The translations under genes and the position numbers were made by a program. Shown here piece by piece: positions 18,450-29,287 of a stretch of DNA of 64,000 bases; within the stretch, counting starts at the first letter, position 1; each line of letters starts with the position of its first letter. The stretch covers positions 620,001 through 684,000 of the forward strand of contig NZ_CP011253.3 of assembly GCF_000972785.3 (NCBI RefSeq). The letters run 5' to 3'. The notes beneath the pieces were generated by a model, which saw only the letters and a list, made by a program, of their open reading frames with translations, did not search any database and was not told the DNA's origin. The DNA is from Pandoraea oxalativorans. Its GTDB lineage: Bacteria; Pseudomonadota; Gammaproteobacteria; Burkholderiales; Burkholderiaceae.

Positions 18450-20260
18450 TCAATGTCCGTTGCGTGCGCCCGGCACCTTGCCGGAAGGTCGACGCCATGC
18501 CTGCGTGTAGCGCTCCACCACGATCTGTACGCCGTGATAGAGCAGGCACACCAGCATCGACGTGAGCACCACGAGCGTGGCCATCGCGGCGGCCGGTCCG
18601 ATGGACCCGGTCTCATCCATGTTGACGATGGCGACCGAGGCGAGCGACGTATCTGCGGAGTAAAGGAAGACGACAGCGGAGACTGTCGTCATGGCATTGA
18701 CGAAGAGATAGCGGCTGATGTCGATGATCGACGGCAGGCAGATCGGCGCAGACACACGCCAGAAGGTGCGGTAGAAGGGCACCTTGAGCGACGCCGACAC
18801 GTACTCGAACTCGGGGTCGATCTGCTTGAGCGCCGTGACCGCCGTGAGGTGACTCGACGAGTAGTAATGCACGACGTTGACGATCACCAGAATGGCGAGC
18901 GTGCCGTACAGGTTGTGCAGCGGGTTTGCCTCGGAGACGAAGAAGAAGATGTAACCCAGACCCAGCACCAGCCCCGGCACGCCCATCGGCAGCACCGCCA
19001 TCATGCGGATGAAGCCGCGCACCCACGCCATGCCGCGCGTCTTCTCGAGCAGGTAGGCAATGACGAAGATCGCCGCCGTTCCCCACACGGCGCACCAGAA
19101 CGCCATCTGCAAGCTGTTGACGTACGAATCCACCGCGCCGCTTTCGATCAGCCCGAAACGGTAGTGCCGAGCGACAGGCTGAAGTTGTACGGCCAGAACT
19201 TCACGAACGACGCGTACACCGCCATGCCCAGAATCGCGAGCATGATCGCGGCCATCCCCCAGCACATCGTGGCCATGAGCCAGTCGAATCCGCGTGACGG
19301 CTTCGGCACATAGGGCACGGCGCGCGCCGAGAGCAGCGCCTGCTGCTTGCGCTGCACGATCGAGTCCACCAGATAGGTAATGCCGACGGGCACGAGCAGC
19401 ACCAGGCCGACGACCGCGCCCTTGGAGAAGTCCTGCTGTCCGATCACCAGCTTGTAGATATCGGTGGCCAGCACATTGAAATCGCCGCCGATGACCTTGG
19501 GAATGCCGAAGTCCGAAATCGCGTAGGTGAAGACGATCATCGCCGCGCTGATCACGCCGTACTTCGCGCCGGGCAGCGTAATGGTGAGAAAGCGTCGCAG
19601 CGCAGGCGTGCCGAGTGCATCGGCGGCTTCGTAGAGCCGTGCATCGGTGAGCGAGAGCGCCGTAATCAGAATCATCAGCGCATGCGGGAACGTGGCGTTC
19701 ACGAGCGACATGACGATGCCCAGCGGGCCGTAGATGTCCACGTCGCCCATGAACGGACGCAACAGCCCCTGATTGCCGAACCAGAAGATGAACGAGATGG
19801 CGGGCAGCAGCGTCGGGCCGAGAATCGGGATCAGCGCAATGTTGCGCAGCAGGGTCTTGTGACGGATGCAACTGCGCGTGAGCGCGTACGCGAAGACGAA
19901 GGCGAGCGGCACCGTAATGCAGGTCGTCACCATCGAGATCCAGACGCTGTTCCAGATCGAACCGAAGAGCGCAGGGGAGTGGAAGTACTCGCGAAAGTGT
20001 CGCAACCCGACGAAGTGGCCGTCGTTGTCCTGCACGCTCTTGACGAGAATCGCCGCCATGGGCGCGAGCAGAAACAGCACACCGGCCCCGGCAGCGACAA
20101 GCAGCAATGCCTGTGCGAGACGATCCGTCCAGTGCGAGGCGAGCCTTATCGGGCGAACTGCGGACGGCGGTGGCCGATCCGCCGTCGTGGGCGATGCCGA
20201 CGCGCTGTGACCTTGCGAGTTGGTCGTCAGTGTCGAGCCTGCTGAACTTAAGGAACTCAT
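18450..20260 (-). pseudogene. phnU: 2-aminoethylphosphonate ABC transporter permease (two-domain), interrupted by a frameshift
   Basis: Two frames together encode one permease of about 603 residues with two BPD_transp_1 modules. The first frame, from the ATG at 20258-20260, gives module 1 (TM segments, conserved loop around YEAADALGTPALRRFLTITLPGA) and the first helix of module 2, then misreads after FWPYNFSLSL and stops at 19148. The reverse-strand frame continuing as RHYRFGLIESGAVDSYVNSLQM carries the other module 2 helices and its EAA-like loop to 18450. Moving one base back between 19169 and 19170 joins them exactly, so one base seems missing there. No slippery heptamer is present. It follows phnT by five bases. 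Either a genuine null mutation of AEP import or a sequencing/assembly error. Confidence 0.85.
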
Positions 20261-20265
20261 CGTGG

Positions 20266-21348
20266 CTACCCCTGACGGAAGACGCGCACGGCGGCGCTCG
20301 GCACCGAGAAGCGCAACGCGCCGCCCGTCGCCGGTTGCAGAGCCTGCATGTCCGCAGGCGAGAGGTCGGCGTAGAGTGCGTGGTCACAAGCGTGCATGCG
20401 CAGCGTCACGCGCGAGAAGGCGCCGAGAAACTCGATCTTCTCGACGTTGCCGTCGAACACGTTGGCGGTGTCGTCGAGGTCGTCCAGATCGCGCACGCGC
20501 ACGTCCTCCGGCCGGAAGAAGACGCGAATGTCCTCGCCCGAGCGGCAGCCGTTGAGCGTGCCGCACGTCAGCTCGTACTGACCGACGTGAACGCGTCCTG
20601 CGTCGCCCAGACGCGCGGGCAGGATGTTCGTCTTGCCCACGAAGTCCGCGACGAACGGCGTGGCCGGATGCTGATAGATCTCGCCGGGCGTGCCGACCTG
20701 CTCGATGACGCCGTTGTTCATCACGACAATGCGGTCGGCCATCGACAGCGCTTCTTCCTGATCGTGCGTGACGAGAATGGTGGTGATGCCCAACCGTTGT
20801 TGCAGCGCGCGGATCTCGCTGCGCAGGCGCACGCGCACGCGGGCGTCCAGCGCCGAGAGCGGTTCGTCGAGCAGCAACAGGCCGGGTGAGGTTGCGAGTG
20901 CGCGCGCAATGGCAATGCGTTGCTGCTGGCCGCCGGAGAGCTGACCGGGAAACTTGCCGCCCGCGTCGGGCAACCCGACCATCGCCAGCAGTTCGGCCAC
21001 GCGCGCGTCGCGCTCGGCGCGCGGCACACGCCGGTTCGTCAGTCCGTACGCCACGTTTTGCGCGACGCTCAGATTCGGAAAGAGTGCATACGACTGGAAG
21101 ACGATGCCGTAATCGCGCCGCATCGGCGGCAGCGACGAGATGTCCCGTCCGTTTTGCGATAGCGTGCCCTGCGTCTGCGCCTCGAGCCCGGCGATGATGC
21201 GCAGCAGCGTGGTCTTGCCGCAGCCCGACGGACCGAGGAAGCAGAGCATTTCGCCGCGTCGCACGGTGAGATGAATGTCATGCAGCACCACGGTGCTGTC
21301 GAAGCGCTTGTGGATGCCTGCTAGATGGAGATACGTGTCGTCGCTCAT
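20266..21348 (-). CDS. phnT: 2-aminoethylphosphonate ABC transporter ATP-binding protein PhnT
   Basis: 360 residues from the ATG with GGAGG eight bases upstream; the frame extends 45 codons further 5' with no supporting site. Walker A GPSGCGKTT, Q-loop FQSYALFPNLSV, signature LSGGQQQRIAIARAL, Walker B LLLLDEPLSALD and switch His in VTHDQEEALSMADRI are all intact. The C-terminal ~110 residues are a TOBE-like regulatory domain (VFFRPEDVRV). It energises import of AEP together with PhnS and the two-domain permease. It lies between phnS (88 bp upstream) and the permease gene (5 bp downstream). The whole length resembles spermidine/iron-type ATPases, but context decides for phosphonate. Confidence 0.92.
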   Translation of the reverse strand: MSDDTYLHLAGIHKRFDSTVVLHDIHLTVRRGEMLCFLGPSGCGKTTLLRIIAGLEAQTQGTLSQNGRDISSLPPMRRDYGIVFQSYALFPNLSVAQNVAYGLTNRRVPRAERDARVAELLAMVGLPDAGGKFPGQLSGGQQQRIAIARALATSPGLLLLDEPLSALDARVRVRLRSEIRALQQRLGITTILVTHDQEEALSMADRIVVMNNGVIEQVGTPGEIYQHPATPFVADFVGKTNILPARLGDAGRVHVGQYELTCGTLNGCRSGEDIRVFFRPEDVRVRDLDDLDDTANVFDGNVEKIEFLGAFSRVTLRMHACDHALYADLSPADMQALQPATGGALRFSVPSAAVRVFRQG

Positions 21349-21436
21349 TCGGGAGACCTCCTGCATGGTTTTGCCGGTGTACGTGTGCGCGCGTGCGGCG
21401 CACTTGATGCGGGCCGCACGCTGCGTCATCACGTCG

Positions 21437-22477
21437 TCACTTCTTCTCCGACTTCGCGCCGTAACGTTTCTGCCACTCGGCAAGCACCGACTCGCGGCTC
21501 TTCGCGATGTCCGTGAAATCGTTCTTCACGAGCATGTCCTGGTAGTTGGCCGGGATGGTGTCGAACTTCTTCGCGACACCCGGGTAAGCCACGATGGCCC
21601 AGTCCTTCGCGTACATCTCGTTGGCTTCCTTGCTCGCGAGCCAGTCCATGTAGCGCTTGGCGGCGTCGAGCTTCTTGGTCGTCTTCACGATGCCCGCCGC
21701 TTCGATGTCGTAGCCCAGCCCTTCCTTGGGGAATACGAGATCGATCGGCGCGCCCGCCGCCTTGGTGCGATGCGCATTGAATTCGAACGAAATGCCGATG
21801 GGGTACTCGCCCGCGCCGGCGTCACGACACGGCTTCGAGCCCGAGTGCGTGTATTTCACGATGTTCTTGTCGAGCGCGTCCATGTACTTCCAGCCGCCGT
21901 CCTTGCCAAACATCTGCAACCAGGCCGTGACGTCGAGAAAGCCCGTGCCGGACGTGGCCGGGTTGGGCATCACGATCATCCCCTTGTAGACGGGTTTGGC
22001 GAGGTCCTCCCACGACGTGGGCTTGGGCAGATTGCGCTTGGCCGCTTCCACCGTGTTGAAGCACACGGTCGCGCCCCACACGTCGAGACCGACCCATGAG
22101 GGCGGATTCGCCTTGTCGCTGTAGGCGCGCGTGAGCTGATCGAAACCCTTCGGGGCGTACGGCGTGAGCAAGCCCTCCTGCTTGATGAGTTCCAGGCTCG
22201 ACGCGGCAAGCCCCGCGATCACATCCGCCTGCGGGTTGGCCTTTTCCGCGAGCACCTTGGCGGTGACTACGCCGGTGGAGTCGCGCACGTACTTGATCTC
22301 AATGTCCGGATTCGCCTTCTGAAACGCTTCGGCGTATGGACGCATGACCTCGACTTCCCACGCGGTATAGACGGTCAGCGTGGTCTTTGCGAGCGCGTGA
22401 CCGGCCTGTGCAGCGCAGACGAGTCCCGCAGCGAGGACGGCGGCAGCACGCATGGCACGGCGCAAGGATGAATTCAT
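21437..22477 (-). CDS. phnS: 2-aminoethylphosphonate-binding periplasmic protein PhnS
   Basis: 346 residues from an ATG with AGGAG six bases upstream. There is a Sec signal peptide (RRAMRAAAVLAAGLVCAAQAGHALA), then an extracellular solute-binding fold of the PotD/iron(III) class: TTLTVYTAWEVEVMRPYAEAF, DSTGVVTAKVLAEKANPQADV, MPNPATSGTGFLDVTAWLQ, GISFEFNAHRTKAAGAPID. PhnS relatives capture AEP in the periplasm and deliver it to the permease. It is the first gene of the reverse-strand phnS-phnT-phnU-phnW operon, divergent from phnR. Confidence 0.92.
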   Translation of the reverse strand: MNSSLRRAMRAAAVLAAGLVCAAQAGHALAKTTLTVYTAWEVEVMRPYAEAFQKANPDIEIKYVRDSTGVVTAKVLAEKANPQADVIAGLAASSLELIKQEGLLTPYAPKGFDQLTRAYSDKANPPSWVGLDVWGATVCFNTVEAAKRNLPKPTSWEDLAKPVYKGMIVMPNPATSGTGFLDVTAWLQMFGKDGGWKYMDALDKNIVKYTHSGSKPCRDAGAGEYPIGISFEFNAHRTKAAGAPIDLVFPKEGLGYDIEAAGIVKTTKKLDAAKRYMDWLASKEANEMYAKDWAIVAYPGVAKKFDTIPANYQDMLVKNDFTDIAKSRESVLAEWQKRYGAKSEKK

Positions 22478-22892
22478 GGATGGCTCCTGTGGGTCGCGAT
22501 CAGGGTCGCGTGGTAAGTACACTCGACAGCCTTCTGTGAGGCGATTTGTTGCATATTATTGGCAAATTATGTCGTTTTCTTGAAACCCGTGGCTTTTGTC
22601 ATCTGTTCGTCAAATACCTCCAATAGTATGGAAATCGTTGATCCAGATAGGGTTTTGTCGTTGCCGCAACCGACTCATCCCGACGGTTTTGCAAAATCTG
22701 TCTGCAACGTCGGATGTGTTTTGTTGACAATCTACAAATTGCTGTGCTTGAATGTCAACAACAAAAATAATCACGTGATGCCACAAATTGCCAAACGCCG
22801 ACGGCGTATCGGTTTGTGGTCCGGCGCTGGGGCGCCGACGTCGCGCGATGGCATCAATGTCCAGAGCACTGTTTTGAAAAGGAAAGGCCGGT
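22478..22892. promoter_or_regulatory. Divergent phnS / phnR promoter region
   Basis: A 415 bp stretch, clearly more AT-rich than the flanking genes, that must contain outward promoters for the transport operon and for phnR. It contains the TTGTTGACA/TGTCAACAA inverted repeat (separate entry). TTGTCAT and TCGTCAA heptamers four bases apart near 22596-22613 vaguely resemble a Pho box but match too poorly to call. phnR has AAGGAAAGG before its ATG. Confidence 0.6.
22721..22761. promoter_or_regulatory. Inverted repeat TTGTTGACA / TGTCAACAA, candidate PhnR operator
   Basis: Nine-base arms (22721-22729 and 22753-22761) 23 bases apart, symmetric between the divergent genes. Each arm contains TTGACA, a perfect -35 hexamer, on opposite strands, so the repeat could be two facing -35 elements, a regulator site, or both. 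No good -10 at the right spacing was found for either direction. Confidence 0.45.
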
Positions 22893-24997
<2,105 letters not shown>

Positions 24998-24999
<2 letters not shown>

Positions 25000-25027
25000 G
25001 CCGCATTGAGCCGCATTAAGCCGCATT
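24998..25027 (+). repeat. Three tandem 10-bp repeats at the phnA stop codon
   Basis: GAGCCGCATT, GAGCCGCATT, AAGCCGCATT in a row, beginning inside the TGA stop of phnA and running into the phnA-phnY spacer. It looks like a small replication-slippage repeat; no function is evident. Confidence 0.85.
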
Positions 25028-25145
25028 CGGCCCTGTCGGGTTGACGTCCGGCCCAAGAGCAGAGCATTAGCGCCAGCGTCGTGAAAACCTCAGAACGTTT
25101 GCACGTCCCGGCCCCTGTCCAGTTGGAGACGCAGTGGAGAACCCC

Positions 25146-26600
25146 ATGAACGCGCCGCACAAGCTGCACCCCGAGTTCCGCGCCGAAGCGCTTCGCATCG
25201 GTGGCGAAAAAGTGACCCGCGAACGGATCATCGAAGTGTTCAATCCGTATTCGGGCGATCTGGTCGGCACCGTGCCGAAGGCCTCGCTCGACGATGTGCG
25301 TCGCGCGTTCTCGATTGCCAAGCAGTACCGCTCCACGCTCACGCGATTCGAGCGCGCCAACATTCTGGAGAAGGCGGCCGCACTGTTGCGCGCACGCACG
25401 GCGCAAGCCGCGGCCATCATCACGATGGAGTCGGGGCTGTGCAAGAAAGACGCCATCTACGAAATCGGCCGCGTCGCCGACGTGCTGGGTTTCGCCGCAG
25501 GCGAAGCGCTCAAGGACGACGGACAGGCGTTCTCCTGCGATCTCACGCCGCACGGCAAGAAGCGCCGTGTGGTCACGCAGCGCGAGCCGCTGCTGGGTGC
25601 GATTTCGGCCATCACGCCGTTTAATCACCCCATGAATCAGGTGGCGCACAAGGTCGCGCCGTCGATTGCAACGAATAACCGGATGGTGCTCAAGCCGTCC
25701 GAGAAGGTGCCGCTTTCTGCCTACTATCTGGCCGACACACTTTATGAAGCCGGTCTGCCGCCGGAGATGCTGCAAGTGATCACGGGCGATCCGATGGAGA
25801 TTGCCGACGAGCTGATCACGAACGAGAACATCGACATGATCACGTTCACGGGCGGCGTGTCGATCGGCAAGTACATCGCGTCCAAGGCGGGCTATCGCCG
25901 CATCGTGCTGGAGCTGGGCGGCAACGACCCGCTGATCGTGATGGAGGACGCCGATCTGGAGCGTGCCACCGATCTCGCAGTGCAAGGGTCGTACAAGAAT
26001 TCGGGGCAGCGTTGCACGGCGGTCAAGCGCATGCTGGTGCACAAGGACATCGCCGCACGGTTCACCGAACTCGTGGTCGAGAAGACCCGTGCGTGGAAGT
26101 ACGGCGATCCGGCCGATGGCGACAACGACATGGGCACGGTGATCGACGAAGCGGCCGCGCGCCTGTTCGAGTCGCGTGTGAACGAAGCGGTGTCGCAGGG
26201 CGCGCGTCTGCTGGTCGGCAACAAGCGCGACGGTGCGCTGTACTCGCCGACGGTGATCGATCGCGTCGATCCGAAGATGACGGTGGTGCGCGAAGAGACC
26301 TTCGGGCCGGTGTCGCCGATCATCACGTTCGGCAGCATCGACGAAGCGATCGCCATCTCCAACGGCACCGCGTTCGGCCTGTCGTCCGGCGTCTGCACGA
26401 ACCGCCTTGATTATGTGACGCGTTTTACCAACGAATTGCAGGTCGGGACGGTCAACGTGTGGGAAGTGCCGGGATATCGCATCGAACTGACGCCGTTCGG
26501 CGGTATCAAGGACTCCGGGCTGGGCTATAAGGAAGGGGTTCAGGAGGCGATGAAAAGCTTCACGAACACCAAGACCTTCACCTTGCCGTGGGGCGTCTGA
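25146..26600 (+). CDS. phnY: Phosphonoacetaldehyde dehydrogenase PhnY
   Basis: 484 residues from the Met of MNAPHKLHPEF, with GGAGA upstream; an in-frame ATG four codons earlier is less well placed. ALDH fold: NAD-site ITPFNHPMNQVAHKVAPSI and FTGGVSIGKYI, general-base Glu256 in LELGGNDP, catalytic Cys290 in NSGQRCTAVKR, and EETFGPVSPI. It closely fits the phosphonoacetaldehyde dehydrogenase group studied in Sinorhizobium. Reaction: phosphonoacetaldehyde + NAD+ gives phosphonoacetate, the substrate of PhnA directly upstream. With PhnW this completes AEP to acetate plus Pi. Confidence 0.95.
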   Translation: MNAPHKLHPEFRAEALRIGGEKVTRERIIEVFNPYSGDLVGTVPKASLDDVRRAFSIAKQYRSTLTRFERANILEKAAALLRARTAQAAAIITMESGLCKKDAIYEIGRVADVLGFAAGEALKDDGQAFSCDLTPHGKKRRVVTQREPLLGAISAITPFNHPMNQVAHKVAPSIATNNRMVLKPSEKVPLSAYYLADTLYEAGLPPEMLQVITGDPMEIADELITNENIDMITFTGGVSIGKYIASKAGYRRIVLELGGNDPLIVMEDADLERATDLAVQGSYKNSGQRCTAVKRMLVHKDIAARFTELVVEKTRAWKYGDPADGDNDMGTVIDEAAARLFESRVNEAVSQGARLLVGNKRDGALYSPTVIDRVDPKMTVVREETFGPVSPIITFGSIDEAIAISNGTAFGLSSGVCTNRLDYVTRFTNELQVGTVNVWEVPGYRIELTPFGGIKDSGLGYKEGVQEAMKSFTNTKTFTLPWGV

Positions 26601-26630
26601 GCGAGGCGTAGCAGAACCAGCGCAAAATTT

Positions 26631-26648
26631 GTGACAATTTGATGACAG
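26631..26648 (-). promoter_or_regulatory. Candidate Pho box (PhoB-binding site)
   Basis: On the reverse strand the 18-mer CTGTCAT-CAAA-TTGTCAC matches the enterobacterial Pho box (CTGTCAT-AWAW-CTGTMAY) at 16 of 18 positions, with the proper 11-base direct-repeat spacing. It lies in the 238 bp gap between phnY and the Na/Pi cotransporter gene. Its orientation is opposite to that gene, which weakens the call. The phosphate/phosphonate context raises it. Confidence 0.5.
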
Positions 26649-26838
26649 GATTGTTGCGCTGGTCAAATTGGTGTACGGTGTATCGATTGGGGATACGCAT
26701 GACGCGTGAACTTCATACGCATCCCGACGCCAGTGTTGGACTGACGCGGGATGCCGGTTTGGCAAACCAGTGGACGCGTCATGTTGGCGGCGCGAAGCGC
26801 GGCCTGTCCCGTCGACAATAAGATCACGGAACACTGGC

Positions 26839-28692
26839 ATGCTGACACTGCTCAACCTACTTTCCGGCGTGGCGATGCTGATCTGGGGGACGCACATTGT
26901 GCGTACCGGGGTCCTGCGCGTCTACGGCGCCGACCTGCGACGCATTCTGTCGCACAGCATCTCGAACCGCTTCCTCGCCTTTGCGGCGGGCGTGCTCGTC
27001 ACGGGCCTCGTGCAGAGCAGTAACGCGACGGCGCTCATCGTGTCGTCGTTCGGCGCACAGGGGCTGATCGCGCTGGCCCCCGCCCTGTCGATCATGCTGG
27101 GTGCGGACGTCGGTACCGCCGTCATGGCGCGGATCCTGACGTTCGATCTGCACTGGCTGTCGCCGCTGCTGATCTTCTTCGGCGTCATCTTCTTCCTCTC
27201 GCGAAAACAAACCCGCGCAGGCCAGTTGGGCCGCGTGTCTATCGGCCTTGGGCTGATCATCCTGGCGTTGCAACTCATCGTAGGCGCGACCACGCCAATG
27301 ACCGAAGCCGCCGGGGTGAAGGTGCTGTTCGGCTCGCTCACGGGCGACGTGATGCTCGACACGCTGATCGGTGCGCTCTTCGCGATGGTGTCGTATTCGA
27401 GCCTCGCGGCCGTGCTGCTGACGGCCACGCTGGCGTCGTCCGGCGTCATCTCGCTCAAAGTGGCGCTATGTCTGGTGATCGGCGCGAATCTGGGCAGCGG
27501 CATGCTTGCGATGCTGACGTCGGCCGGTCAGAACGCGGCGGGCCGTCGTGTGGTGTTCGGCAGCCTCATCTTCAAACTGATCGGCTGCCTGATCGTGCTG
27601 CCGTTCGTCGACTACGCGCCGGTGCTGGTGAGCTGGCTTTCGGACGCCCCCGCACAAGCCGTCGTCAACTTCCACGTGCTGTACAACCTCGTTCGCTGCC
27701 TTGTTTGCCTCGCGTTCACCGAGCCGATGGCACGTCTGTGCGTGCGCCTGTTGGCCGAAAAGCCGGAAGCCGATGGCGTGACGCGTGTGCGTCACCTGGA
27801 CGAGAGCGCCCTGGAAATGCCTTCGGTGGCGCTGGCCAATGCCACGCGCGAAACGTTGCGCATGGGCGACCTCATCGAGCAGATGCTCAACGGTTTGCTT
27901 GACGTCATCAAGAGCAACGATGTGGCGCGCGCCCGAGAAACGCGTCGTATGGACGACGACGTCGACCATCTCTACACCGCCGTGAAGTTGTACCTGACGC
28001 GCGTGTCGCGCGAAAACCTCAGCGAGCAGGATAGCCGCCGCTGGACGGACATCATCTCGCTCACCATCAATCTGGAGCATGCGGGCGACATCATCGAGCG
28101 CATGGTGGTGGAGGTCGAGGAAAAGAAGATCTCGCACAAGCTGTCGTTCTCGGAGGCGGGCTTGCAGGAGATTTGCGACATGCACGCGCGGTTGGTGACG
28201 AACCTGCAACTCGGTTTGTCGGTGTTCCTGAATACCGATCTGCGCAGCGCGCAGCGGCTGATGGCCGAAAAGGAAAGCTTCCGCGATCTGGAGCGCGCGT
28301 ATTCGTACACCCACCTGAATCGTCTGGCGGGCCAGTCGGTGCAAAGTATCGAGACGTCGTCGCTGCATCTGGACATCATCAGCGACATGAAGCGTCTGAA
28401 CTCGCTGTTCTGTTCGACGGCGTATCCGGTGCTCGACGACGCAGGCGCACTGCGCAAGAGTCGCATGCGCGACAAGCCGAAGGACGCGAAGGACGCGAAG
28501 GACGGCAAGGAAGGCAAGGAAGGCAAGGACAATAAGGACATGAAGACGCCGAAGGAACCGAAGGCGTCGAAACTGGCGGCGTTTGCCGATGTCGCGACGG
28601 CCGCTGCCGGGGCTGGCCCCGAATCTCGCGACGACAACGAGAGTTCTCACGATGGCCCTGAGCCTGCCGGACATCCGCACCCTGTTCGATAA
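26839..28692 (+). CDS. Na/Pi cotransporter family protein with PhoU-like C-terminal domain
   Basis: 617 residues from the Met of MLTLLNLLSG; the frame is open 23 codons upstream. The first ~320 residues form a PNaS module of about eight helices with the signature GLVQSSNATALIVSSFG. The second half-repeat (VSYSSLAAVLLTATLASSG) lacks a full QSS. A helical PhoU-like domain occupies roughly residues 350-530. The last ~80 residues are disordered and Lys/Asp/Gly-rich (KDAKDAKDGKEGKEGKDNKD). It probably moves phosphate across the inner membrane; bacterial members include efflux systems that relieve excess Pi, which would suit a cell releasing Pi from phosphonates. It overlaps the next gene by 41 bp. 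Confidence 0.88.
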   Translation: MLTLLNLLSGVAMLIWGTHIVRTGVLRVYGADLRRILSHSISNRFLAFAAGVLVTGLVQSSNATALIVSSFGAQGLIALAPALSIMLGADVGTAVMARILTFDLHWLSPLLIFFGVIFFLSRKQTRAGQLGRVSIGLGLIILALQLIVGATTPMTEAAGVKVLFGSLTGDVMLDTLIGALFAMVSYSSLAAVLLTATLASSGVISLKVALCLVIGANLGSGMLAMLTSAGQNAAGRRVVFGSLIFKLIGCLIVLPFVDYAPVLVSWLSDAPAQAVVNFHVLYNLVRCLVCLAFTEPMARLCVRLLAEKPEADGVTRVRHLDESALEMPSVALANATRETLRMGDLIEQMLNGLLDVIKSNDVARARETRRMDDDVDHLYTAVKLYLTRVSRENLSEQDSRRWTDIISLTINLEHAGDIIERMVVEVEEKKISHKLSFSEAGLQEICDMHARLVTNLQLGLSVFLNTDLRSAQRLMAEKESFRDLERAYSYTHLNRLAGQSVQSIETSSLHLDIISDMKRLNSLFCSTAYPVLDDAGALRKSRMRDKPKDAKDAKDGKEGKEGKDNKDMKTPKEPKASKLAAFADVATAAAGAGPESRDDNESSHDGPEPAGHPHPVR

Positions 28693-29200
28693 ATTCGGTT
28701 CGATCGCATACAGCGGCGAACCCGTCACCCAACTGGAGCACGCGCTGCAAAGCGGCGCGCTTGCAGAGAGCGAGGGCGCCGACGAGGCGCTCGTCGCTGC
28801 CAGTTTCCTCCACGATCTCGGCCACCTGCTCAATCTTCAGGGCGAAACGCCCACCGAGCGCGGCATCGACGATCTGCATCAATACTCTGCACTGCCGTTC
28901 CTCAGGCCGCTGTTCGGCGACGCCGTCCTCGATCCGATTCGTCTGCACGTAGACGCCAAGCGTTGCCTTTGCGCGATCGATCCGGCGTATTACGGCAAGC
29001 TATCGGTGGATTCGGTGCGCAGTCTCGCGCTGCAAGGCGGTGTGTTCAGCGATGAGGAAGCGAAGACGTTTCTCGCGCGCGAGCATGCCGAGGCGGCGCT
29101 TCGACTGCGTCGGTGGGACGACCGCGCGAAGATCGCAGGCATGAAGACGCCATCGCTCGACCACTTCATGTTGGTGCTGGAGCGCGTGACGATCCAGTGA
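28652..29200 (+). CDS. Phosphonate-operon HD-domain oxygenase (PhnZ/TmpB-like)
   Basis: 182 residues from the ATG at 28652, within the last 41 bp of the Pi transporter gene. It matches the HD-domain family associated with phosphonate operons. Residues corresponding to the PhnZ mixed-valent diiron site and substrate pocket are present: Tyr20 and Glu23 (AYSGEPVTQLEHAL), His30, His54-Asp55 and His58 in FLHDLGHLL, His76 in DDLHQY, and His99/Lys103 in IRLHVDAKRC. PhnZ splits 1-hydroxy-2-aminoethylphosphonate to glycine + Pi using O2; TmpB does this on the trimethylated analogue. The usual partner Fe/oxoglutarate hydroxylase (PhnY*/TmpA) is not next to it. Substrate is therefore open. A strong terminator follows. 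Confidence 0.88.
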   Translation: MALSLPDIRTLFDKFGSIAYSGEPVTQLEHALQSGALAESEGADEALVAASFLHDLGHLLNLQGETPTERGIDDLHQYSALPFLRPLFGDAVLDPIRLHVDAKRCLCAIDPAYYGKLSVDSVRSLALQGGVFSDEEAKTFLAREHAEAALRLRRWDDRAKIAGMKTPSLDHFMLVLERVTIQ

Positions 29201-29213
29201 TGCGGATGAGATG

Positions 29214-29253
29214 AAAAATGGCCGCGCCGGGAAGCTCCGGCGCGGCCATTTTT
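29214..29253. terminator. Bidirectional rho-independent terminator
   Basis: AAAAATGGCCGCGCCGG pairs perfectly with CCGGCGCGGCCATTTTT: a 17 bp stem with a six-base loop and T-runs on both sides. It closes the phosphonate island and the convergent membrane-protein gene. Confidence 0.95.
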
Positions 29254-29287
29254 CGTTTGTCGACCTGCTTTTGACGTGAGACGCGCG

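Noticed and set aside
19148..19190. Programmed -1 ribosomal frameshifting in the permease gene
   Set aside because: No X-XXY-YYZ slippery heptamer at the junction and no evident following pseudoknot; a missing base explains it better.
18450..20387. A single 645-codon frame covering the whole permease region
   Set aside because: Only its last ~235 codons encode permease; the upstream part is Arg/His-rich shadow of the true first-module frame.
22596..22613. Second Pho box upstream of phnS
   Set aside because: Only about 12 of 18 consensus positions agree and the central AT-rich tetrad is absent.
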